A stretch of 64,000 nt of DNA from Jannaschia pagri (lineage in GTDB: Bacteria; Pseudomonadota; Alphaproteobacteria; Rhodobacterales; Rhodobacteraceae). Every line of letters starts with the position of its first letter. Positions within the stretch are counted from its first letter, which is position 1. The notes under the pieces were generated by a model. It searched no databases, was not told the origin of the DNA, and was given only the letters and a program-made list of their open reading frames with translations. A program made the translations under genes and the position numbers. Of this stretch, positions 53,087-59,990 are shown one piece after another. The DNA lies in NCBI RefSeq assembly GCF_019655435.1, contig NZ_BPFH01000001.1, positions 868,001 through 932,000 on the forward strand, written 5' to 3'.

Positions 53087-53917
53087 TCACCCCCCGGTAG
53101 CCACCGCCCAAAGCATCCGCAGCGCTGTGAGGAACAGGAACGCTGCGAAGACGAGCTTTAACCGGGTAGGGTTCAAGCTATGGGCCAGTTTGGACCCCAG
53201 TGGCGCGGTCAAAACGCTCATGGAAAAGATCAGCACCGCTGCGGGCAGGCTCACGTATCCCAGCGACAGGGGGGGTCGGTCCTCCACGCCTAGGCCAGCC
53301 CATATGAACCCGCAAACCGCCGGGACCGCGATGACGAGACCGAAGGCCGAGGCCGTTCCCACCGCCCGATGGACCGGGAATGAGAAGGCCCCCAAGACCG
53401 GCACCGACAGGGTTCCGCCCCCAATTCCCATGAGCGCTGAAAAGCCCCCTATCCCGAAGGGCAACACCCCCGCGCCCACCGGGCCGGACGGCAGCTGATC
53501 GGACACGACCAGCGTCTTTGGGATCGCCATGTTGATTGAGACGGCCAAGGCGATCACCCCAAAGATCAGCGTCAACGCGCTAGCGTCCAGGAACTTCGAC
53601 AGGATGCCCCCGCCCAAGGCCCCGACAAAGATCACCGGCGCCCATCTGCGCAGCAGGTCCACGTCGATGGCGCCCCGTTTGTGATGGGACCGCGCCGACG
53701 AGATCGAGGTCGGAATGATCGTACAGAGCGACGTGCCCACGGCCAAATGCATTGCAACGGCAGGGGCGATACCCAGTGCGTCGAACAAGAGGAACAGGAC
53801 GGGCACGATCACGATCCCGCCGCCCACGCCCAACAAACCTGCCAGGACACCGGCCAAGGCGCCGGTCACCAAAAGCCCAAGGGCGAGGACAATCAAAAGG
53901 GAGGGGTCGTAGACCAT
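53087..53917 (-). CDS. TauE/SafE family anion permease
   Basis: A 276-residue membrane protein with about eight helices. The duplicated family motif is visible as LAGLLGVGGGIVIVPVLF (about residues 24-41) and FSALMGIGGGTLSVPVLGAF (about 160-179). Members export or import sulfite, sulfoacetate and related organic anions. The ATG at 53917 gives the standard N-terminus; the open frame to 54037 crosses the intergenic gap. It lies 77 bases after the hydrolase gene and could belong to the tct unit. Confidence 0.86.
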   Translation of the reverse strand: MVYDPSLLIVLALGLLVTGALAGVLAGLLGVGGGIVIVPVLFLLFDALGIAPAVAMHLAVGTSLCTIIPTSISSARSHHKRGAIDVDLLRRWAPVIFVGALGGGILSKFLDASALTLIFGVIALAVSINMAIPKTLVVSDQLPSGPVGAGVLPFGIGGFSALMGIGGGTLSVPVLGAFSFPVHRAVGTASAFGLVIAVPAVCGFIWAGLGVEDRPPLSLGYVSLPAAVLIFSMSVLTAPLGSKLAHSLNPTRLKLVFAAFLFLTALRMLWAVATGG

Positions 53918-53994
53918 GTCGATACCTGCGGTCGGTTGTGCCTCACCCTTTGGGCGAGACGAAAGAAATGTCCAAGGAGAAAGCGCGTTGCGGA

Positions 53995-54846
53995 TTAGCC
54001 CTGCGATGGGACCAGCGGAAGAACCTGCGGCAGCCACTCTGCCACGACCTGTGGCAAGACGTTCGCGTCACTGAACAGCACACCGTGCCCGGCGGTCCGC
54101 TCCCATAGGGTGGCGCGCGACAGGCGGGCCGCCATATTGCGCTGCGCCTCCAACGGGGCCTGGCCATCATGGATACCCGCGATCACCAAGGTCGGCACTT
54201 GGATCTCAGGCAGCCTTTCCCAAACGTCGTGGCGGGCGCGGGCCTCCAACAGACGCGCATATCCGCCGTGGGCGATGGACGACCGGGCAAACGCTGTCTC
54301 AAAGGTCACACGCGCGGCCAGGCGCGCGGCATAGGTGTCGGGCGCATCCATGGCTAAGTCGGTCACCCGTTTGTCCAAGATCGCCAGGGCATGGGCCGCA
54401 GCCTCCGCACGGCTCAGGCGCAGGAACTGCCGGATGTCATAGGACGCGCCGCCCGCACCGCCCGCTGTCGCCGAGGACATGACCAATGCCTGCACCCGGT
54501 CGGGCGCCGCCAGAGCCAGGTGCAGCGCCGTCATGCCGCCAAAGCTCTCCCCGACGACCACGGCCTTGTCCCAGCCCATCGCATCCAGAACCGCGATGGC
54601 ATCTTGTGCGTAGTCTTCCATGGTCCAATCGCCGGGGGGGAGGTCCGACTTGCCGATCCCGCGCGGCTCGTAGGTTACAAACGGCCCAAGCTGTGTCAGG
54701 GGCGACGTACGGACCTCTGTCTTCAGGTCCAGATCGAAGTTCGACCCACCCAGAAACAACACATTGGGACCGGGTCCATTGGTTTGCTGCCACGACCGCA
54801 CGGTCAGGCGCGCGGTCGGCAGAAATTCAGGCCCGCGATCCGTCAT
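53995..54846 (-). CDS. Alpha/beta-fold hydrolase coupled to tctA
   Basis: A 283-residue alpha/beta hydrolase: oxyanion region VLFLGGSNFDLDL (about residues 29-41), nucleophile elbow VVGESFGGMTALHLAL (about 97-112, Ser 101), acid in VIAGIHDGQAP (about 223-233) and His in RTAGHGVLFSD (about 250-260). No signal peptide. The start overlaps the tctA stop (ATGA), so it is part of the transporter operon and probably acts on the imported compound, for example as an esterase or lactonase. Confidence 0.83.
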   Translation of the reverse strand: MTDRGPEFLPTARLTVRSWQQTNGPGPNVLFLGGSNFDLDLKTEVRTSPLTQLGPFVTYEPRGIGKSDLPPGDWTMEDYAQDAIAVLDAMGWDKAVVVGESFGGMTALHLALAAPDRVQALVMSSATAGGAGGASYDIRQFLRLSRAEAAAHALAILDKRVTDLAMDAPDTYAARLAARVTFETAFARSSIAHGGYARLLEARARHDVWERLPEIQVPTLVIAGIHDGQAPLEAQRNMAARLSRATLWERTAGHGVLFSDANVLPQVVAEWLPQVLPLVPSQG

Positions 54847-56330
54847 TGAGCCGCCCGCGACGCTAGGACAGCCCGCACCAACGGCAACGCCAGTGCCACC
54901 AAGGACACGATGGCCAGAACCAGGGCAATGGGGCTTTCGAAGAAGGCGAAGAAGTTTCCGTCCTTGAGGATCAACCCCTGTCGCAGGGTCAACTCCAACG
55001 TGGGGCCCAGGACCATCCCGATGACAAGGGGCGCCATGGGGATGCCCTGTCGGCGGAGGAGAAAGCCCACAACGCCCGCCACGCCCATCACGATCAGATC
55101 GAACGGGTTTCCGCGGACGAAATAGATGCCGAGCGCGCAGAGGATCACGATTGCGGTCATCATAAAGCCTTCGCGCATGCGCAGGATCGGCGCCGCGACC
55201 CGCGACAACAGCAATCCAAGCGGCAACAGCAGCAGGTTGATCAGGAAGAACCCCGCGAAGATGGCCGCAATCAGGGTCGGGTTTTCCTCGACCAGGCGTG
55301 GACCGGGGGTGATGCCATGCAGGGTAAGGGTGGCCAGCATGACCGCCGTGATCGCATCGCCGGGGATACCCAGCGCCATGGTCGGGACCAAGGCCCCGCC
55401 GGTGACAGCGTTATTTGCAGCCTCTGACGACACGATGCCATCGGGTTCTCCGGTTCCGAAGGCCTCCTTGTTAGGCGACGACCGCCGGCCCTCGGCATAG
55501 GAAATGAAGGCCGCCGTGGCCGCCCCTGTTCCGGGGAGCACGCCAATGACGTTCCCGATCACAACCGACTTGCCCAGGTTCCGCAGCCGCCCGCGCCAGG
55601 CCGAGAGCTTCGGCAGGATGACCCCGCGAAAATCGACCAGTTCCGACACGCCCGTTGGCTTGGCGCTGGCGCGGACGAAGACCTCGGACAGGGCGAAGAC
55701 CCCGATAACCACGGCCAGGAGGTTGAACCCCGAATAGAGCTGCCAGATGTCGTAGGTAAAGCGGAACTCCCCGATGATTGGATCGCCTCCGACCGTGGAC
55801 AGGAAGATCCCGATCATTCCCGCCAGCAGGCCCTTGATGACGGAGCCTGTCGAGACGGAGACGATGCAGGTCATGCCCAACAAGATCAGGGCAAAGGTCT
55901 CAATCGGTCCGAAGTTCAGCGCAAAAGCGGCCAGGTAGGGCGCGGCGAAAACCAGGACCACCGCTGATACCAGGCCCCCAATGACCGACGCCACCGTTGC
56001 CCAGCCCAGGGCCAGCCCCGCATCCCCCCGTTGTGCCATGGGATAGCCGTCTAGGCAGGTCGCGGCCGATTGGGGCGTGCCCGGTGTGTTGATCAGGATC
56101 GCCGAGATCGACCCGCCGTAGACAGACCCCGCATAGACCGCGAGCAGCAGCAAAATCGCCGAGGACTGCCCCATGGTCAGTGTGAAGGGCAGAACGATGG
56201 CCACGGCGACGGTGGACCCGATCCCCGGCATGGCGCCCAGGACGATCCCCAGGATGGTCCCGAAAATGAGAACCAGGATGCCCTCCAAACTGAACAGCAG
56301 CGCGAGGGCATCGGGCAGATGCGACAGCAT
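54843..56330 (-). CDS. tctA: Tripartite tricarboxylate transporter large permease
   Basis: A 495-residue TctA protein with about 11-12 membrane helices. The duplicated glycine-proline motif is clear: GTILGIVLGAMPGIGSTVAV (about residues 20-39) and GNVIGVLPGTGAATAAFISY (about 258-277), followed by AEGRRS. It couples substrate entry to a cation gradient. It lies 11 bases downstream of tctB and overlaps the hydrolase gene. Confidence 0.93.
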   Translation of the reverse strand: MLSHLPDALALLFSLEGILVLIFGTILGIVLGAMPGIGSTVAVAIVLPFTLTMGQSSAILLLLAVYAGSVYGGSISAILINTPGTPQSAATCLDGYPMAQRGDAGLALGWATVASVIGGLVSAVVLVFAAPYLAAFALNFGPIETFALILLGMTCIVSVSTGSVIKGLLAGMIGIFLSTVGGDPIIGEFRFTYDIWQLYSGFNLLAVVIGVFALSEVFVRASAKPTGVSELVDFRGVILPKLSAWRGRLRNLGKSVVIGNVIGVLPGTGAATAAFISYAEGRRSSPNKEAFGTGEPDGIVSSEAANNAVTGGALVPTMALGIPGDAITAVMLATLTLHGITPGPRLVEENPTLIAAIFAGFFLINLLLLPLGLLLSRVAAPILRMREGFMMTAIVILCALGIYFVRGNPFDLIVMGVAGVVGFLLRRQGIPMAPLVIGMVLGPTLELTLRQGLILKDGNFFAFFESPIALVLAIVSLVALALPLVRAVLASRAAQ

Positions 56331-56341
56331 GAGTCAGGTCC

Positions 56342-56800
56342 TCAGAACAGATAGGTGAAGGGCGAGGTCGGCAGCGGCATCCCCAGACCGTGATTGAATA
56401 GGGCCACGAGACTGCCGGGCACGGCCAAGGCATAGACACCGACGATCGCCGGATGGCGGATGCCGAAGATCGGCAGCACGACCAGGGCCAGCCCGACCGA
56501 GCACAGGAAAAACCCGTAGGTCGTGATCAAATTCGAATAGATCACCACGGCCAGGACCAGGATCGCCAGGCGCAGCAGACTATGGGGCCGTGACTGCCCG
56601 TCGGTGGTGCGTAAGGATTGGACCAGCGCGAGCCCCGCAAGACCGATCCACAGGGACAAGACAATCCGGGGGAAGAACATCGGGGAATGGGCGGAACCCA
56701 CATCCGAGAAGGTCTGTCCCAGCGTCGAGAGATAGAGCGCGCAGCCGATGGCAAGCACACCAAGTTGTACGAGCACCGGCTCGCGGGTGAACGCGCCCAT
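56342..56800 (-). CDS. tctB: Tripartite tricarboxylate transporter small permease
   Basis: A 152-residue TctB protein with four hydrophobic helices (about residues 8-26, 41-62, 77-112 as two, 118-137) and the usual FFPRIVLSLWIGLA segment (about 42-55). It forms the membrane complex with TctA. A stem-loop separates it from tctC. Confidence 0.87.
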   Translation of the reverse strand: MGAFTREPVLVQLGVLAIGCALYLSTLGQTFSDVGSAHSPMFFPRIVLSLWIGLAGLALVQSLRTTDGQSRPHSLLRLAILVLAVVIYSNLITTYGFFLCSVGLALVVLPIFGIRHPAIVGVYALAVPGSLVALFNHGLGMPLPTSPFTYLF

Positions 56801-56824
56801 GACGACCCCTCCCCATGTGGTGGA

Positions 56825-56847
56825 GATGGCCCGACCGGCGGGCCATC
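56825..56847 (-). other. Stem-loop between tctC and tctB
   Basis: GATGGCCCG (56825-56833) pairs perfectly with CGGGCCATC (56839-56847) around a five-base loop, 12 bases after the tctC stop. It has no T-run on the transcribed side. Confidence 0.65.
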
Positions 56848-56859
56848 CGTAGGCTGCGA

Positions 56860-57813
56860 TCAGAGACCGGCAGCCTCGATCAAGGCGCCATTGGCCTCGT
56901 ACTGGGCGCGGAAGAAGGCGTCGAACTCCTCCGGGCCGCGATGGTTGATCACGGTGCCGGAGTTGGCCGCGAACTCCTTGAAGCCGTCGGAGCCCACCGC
57001 CGTCTCGCAGGCCTCCGCCAGGGCGGCGACGGTTTCTTCGGGCACACCGGCAGGGGCAAACAGACCACCCCAGAGATACAGCTCGTTCAACGGGGGCTCG
57101 ATCCCCACTTCGCTGGCCGTTGGCGTGTCGGGATAGCCCTCCAGACGCTCATCGTTGAACACCATCAGGGGACGGAAGTCGCCACGGCTCAGCAGGATTT
57201 CGGTGTCGCCGAAGAACTGGATGGTCCCTGCCGTAAGTTCCTTGACCGCGGGGCCGGAGCCTTGGAACGGCAGATGCCGGATCTTGTCCAGAACGCCCAT
57301 ACCCGCAAAGGCGGCGACGGTGGTCAGATGGGTCATCGCACCCGGACCGGAGGAGCCGAAGACGTATTCGCCCGGCGCGCCCTCGATGGCGGCGACGGCC
57401 TCTTCCATGGTTTGGAAGGGGCTGTCGTTGGGGACAATCAGCATGGTGGGTGAGGCCGCGACGGAACAGATCGGCGTCCAGCTATCCACGCCGTAGGGCA
57501 CGTTCTTGATCTGCGGCTGGATGGTCGACACCGTGATCGAGAAATACCCAAGCTGGTAGCCATCGGGCCGCTGCCCTTGCAGCGCCGAGGCCGCCACGGT
57601 CCCGGATCCGCCCGCCATGTTCGACACGAAGACATCGCCACCGATGGCCTCCTCGAAGTGTGGGGCCAATCCGCGCAGCAGCAGATCGGTGCCCCCGCCG
57701 GCGTTAAACGGTGCGATCATATTGATGGGACGCTCGGGGAAGCTATCTGCGATGGCAGCGCCAGCGACACAGGTTGCGGCCACGGCCATGCCGAGGGTTG
57801 CTCTGATGTTCAT
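56860..57813 (-). CDS. tctC: Tripartite tricarboxylate transporter binding protein (Bug family)
   Basis: A 317-residue TctC/Bug periplasmic receptor: signal peptide to about residue 22 (AAIADSFPERPI), the Bug motif PINMIAPFNAGGGTDLLLRG (about 29-48), ANMAGGSGTVAAS-like SNMAGGSGTVAASAL (about 64-78) and FGSSGPGAMTHLTTVAAFAG (about 152-171). GGGAGGAAA precedes the ATG. It is the first gene of the operon, controlled from the triple-operator region. The ligand is not clear; Bug receptors take many organic acids besides citrate. Confidence 0.92.
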   Translation of the reverse strand: MNIRATLGMAVAATCVAGAAIADSFPERPINMIAPFNAGGGTDLLLRGLAPHFEEAIGGDVFVSNMAGGSGTVAASALQGQRPDGYQLGYFSITVSTIQPQIKNVPYGVDSWTPICSVAASPTMLIVPNDSPFQTMEEAVAAIEGAPGEYVFGSSGPGAMTHLTTVAAFAGMGVLDKIRHLPFQGSGPAVKELTAGTIQFFGDTEILLSRGDFRPLMVFNDERLEGYPDTPTASEVGIEPPLNELYLWGGLFAPAGVPEETVAALAEACETAVGSDGFKEFAANSGTVINHRGPEEFDAFFRAQYEANGALIEAAGL

Positions 57814-57848
57814 TATTTCCTCCCAGATAGAACTCAGATTTTTTGTTT

Positions 57849-57903
57849 GGTAACGTTGTCATCTGAAAGACAACGTTGTCAATCCACTTTGGTAACGTTG
57901 TCA
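57849..57903. promoter_or_regulatory. Three tandem LacI-type operators between tctC and its regulator
   Basis: GGTAACGTTGTCA (57849-57861), GACAACGTTGTCA (57869-57881) and GGTAACGTTGTCA (57891-57903) share the palindromic core AACGTT, with centres 20 and 21 bases apart, about two helical turns. The middle copy, GACAACGTTGTC, is a perfect palindrome. They lie 36 bases from the tctC start and about 40 from the regulator start, and so can control both. Confidence 0.8.
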
Positions 57904-57944
57904 TCCGGGTGGGTTTCGGTATCCTGCGGCGTAGGAGGCGACCC

Positions 57945-58952
57945 ATGACATCACCAAAACGGACCGAGCGTGTGACCCTGAAAGACGTCGCACGTGTGGC
58001 TGGGGTTTCGGACATCTCGGTCTCACGCGTGATGCGGCGGGCGCCAAACATCTCGGACGGGCTGCGCGACAAGGTCATACAAGCGGCCAACGATCTGGGC
58101 TACACCCCGAACCGGTTGGCCGGGGCGCTCAAGACAGCCAATAGCAATCTTGTTGCCGTCGTAGTCCCATCGATGTCCAACGAGGTCTTTCCCGAAGTTC
58201 TGGATGGCATCGACAGCGTGCTCTCCGCCAACGGGCTCTCGGCGGTTTTGGGGATCTCGAAATACGACCCCGACCGCGAGGTAGAGGCCGTGCGCGAGTT
58301 GTTGGCCTGGTCCCCAATGGGTCTGATCCTGACGGGGCTGAATGCCAGCGCAGCGGTGACCCGCATGGTCGAGGCCCAGGGCATTCCGGTGGTGCAGATC
58401 ATGGACACGGACGGAACCGCGATCCAATCGGCCGTCGGAATCTCCCATTCTGCTGCGGGGGCGGCTGCGGCGGACTTTCTGTTGGACAGGGGCTATGGCG
58501 CGCCGGGCTATGTCGGCGCTTGGGGCGAACGACCAGCGCGGTCGCGCATCCGACGGGAAGCCTTCGCCGCCCGCCTGGCAGAGCGCGGCGCACCGCTCCA
58601 AGGCTATAAGATCCTGCCGGGGCAATCCTCCGCACCTTTGGGCGCCGAGGCCCTGGCGAGCCTCTTGTCGGAGCATCCCGGCCTCGACAGCGTGTTTTTC
58701 GCCAATGACGACCTAGCGGTTGGCGCGTTGTTCCACTGCATGGCCAATGGCATTCGCGTGCCCCAGGACCTGGCGCTATTGGGCTTCAACGGTATTGCCA
58801 TTGGCAGCGCGACGCCCACCAAACTGACCAGCATCTCAACCCAGCGGTTCCGCATGGGGGTCGAGGCGGCGAAACTGCTGATCGACAATGATCCCGACAG
58901 CCCAAAGACCGTGGACCTGGGCTTTTCCTTCACCGATGGCGCAAGCGTCTGA
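57945..58952 (+). CDS. LacI family regulator of the tct operon
   Basis: A 335-residue LacI regulator with helix-turn-helix VTLKDVARVAGVSDISVSRV (about residues 9-28), hinge region NRLAGALKTANSNLVAVVVP and an effector domain of GntR type (FANDDLAVGALFHCMANG, about 252-269). GTAGGAGG precedes the ATG at 57945; the frame is open further upstream only through the operators. It is convergent with the AlgL-like gene. Confidence 0.9.
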   Translation: MTSPKRTERVTLKDVARVAGVSDISVSRVMRRAPNISDGLRDKVIQAANDLGYTPNRLAGALKTANSNLVAVVVPSMSNEVFPEVLDGIDSVLSANGLSAVLGISKYDPDREVEAVRELLAWSPMGLILTGLNASAAVTRMVEAQGIPVVQIMDTDGTAIQSAVGISHSAAGAAAADFLLDRGYGAPGYVGAWGERPARSRIRREAFAARLAERGAPLQGYKILPGQSSAPLGAEALASLLSEHPGLDSVFFANDDLAVGALFHCMANGIRVPQDLALLGFNGIAIGSATPTKLTSISTQRFRMGVEAAKLLIDNDPDSPKTVDLGFSFTDGASV

Positions 58953-58964
58953 CGGCGAGAGCCG

Positions 58965-59990
58965 TCAGCGCCACAACGCGGTCAGGTCGCCGCCCAGCTT
59001 GGAATACGACAGCGGGCGCAGCGGGGCGGCCACGGCGTCGGCCCTGGGATCGGCCCCAAGGGACAGCCAAGGTTCGATCCAAGCCAGCTGGAAGGGACGG
59101 ACGCCCTTCCCTTGGACGGCGGTCTGAGGCTGGCCCGTGCGTTGCTGACTGCCCCGCCCGCCATTTTGAACCTCTGACAAGGTGAAGTCGACGACACGCC
59201 CCAGGGCACCGTCACATCGCCCGCGCAGGTCTATGCCGTGGGGCTTCAGGATAGCGGCCGTTGTCACCAGGGGCGCGACGGCGTGTAGTTGGTAGTGCAT
59301 GGCCCGGTGCGCGCGGGACATCTCCTGCGGTAGGGCGCCTTCGGCGTCGGCGCTACACATCACATAGGCCGTGGACCAAGCGGCCCACCCCCGCGAGATC
59401 GGGTCATCCGCAACATCCGCTGTCGCGGCTGCGCCGAGCGCGGCCCAGGCCCGCAGGTTGCCACTGGCGGCGCCGTCGGAGGCGGTTTCCCAAAAGACCA
59501 TCTGGTCCTCGACGCGGCGTGCCAACCAATCGGCCACCTCTTGCTTGTCCGCGCGGCGGCCCGCGTGGGGCCAGGCCTGCCGCGCAACAAGCGCCAAGCC
59601 GGACAGTCGCGACCCGAGGGTCAGAGCAGCCGTCTCGCTGTCGATGGACGCGAGCGCGTCGGCCCGGGCCCATTGCGCCAGTTGAGCCATGGCGCAATCG
59701 GCGCGGGCGGTGACCGTTGTGCGGTCCTTGTCGTGATCAACCAGCTTAACGAGCGCGCTGATGAAGTCGTCCACGGGGTCGAGCGCAGCCTCGGCTTCGG
59801 CCTCGGCCTCCGGGTTCAACTGCGCGCGCGTGGCGTCGCTGCCCGCATAGCGAGACGGGAAATCGAGACCAAGGACCGGCGGAACCTCGGCCAAGCAGTT
59901 CGGCCCCATGGCCTGGGCTTGCGTAGGGGAGCCAAGGGCCGCAGCCGCCATCACAGCCGCGACCGCCGCGTAATGGGTTGCCCGGCTCAC
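58965..59990 (-). CDS. Periplasmic alginate lyase-like (AlgL-type) protein
   Basis: A 341-residue exported protein (signal peptide to about residue 27, TQAQA|MG) whose second half resembles PL5 alginate lyase. ISRGWAAWSTAYVMCS (about 200-215) is followed by the Arg/His/Tyr region SRAHRAMHYQLHAVAPLVTT (about 226-245) and HGIDLRGRCDGAL (about 251-263). The NNHxYW catalytic segment of AlgL is not preserved; GNLRAWAALGAA stands there. In alginate producers AlgL clears stray polymer from the periplasm. An acidic repeat (EAEAEAEAAL, about 63-72) is unusual. The GTG start overlaps the Sel1 gene stop. Confidence 0.68.
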   Translation of the reverse strand: MSRATHYAAVAAVMAAAALGSPTQAQAMGPNCLAEVPPVLGLDFPSRYAGSDATRAQLNPEAEAEAEAALDPVDDFISALVKLVDHDKDRTTVTARADCAMAQLAQWARADALASIDSETAALTLGSRLSGLALVARQAWPHAGRRADKQEVADWLARRVEDQMVFWETASDGAASGNLRAWAALGAAATADVADDPISRGWAAWSTAYVMCSADAEGALPQEMSRAHRAMHYQLHAVAPLVTTAAILKPHGIDLRGRCDGALGRVVDFTLSEVQNGGRGSQQRTGQPQTAVQGKGVRPFQLAWIEPWLSLGADPRADAVAAPLRPLSYSKLGGDLTALWR

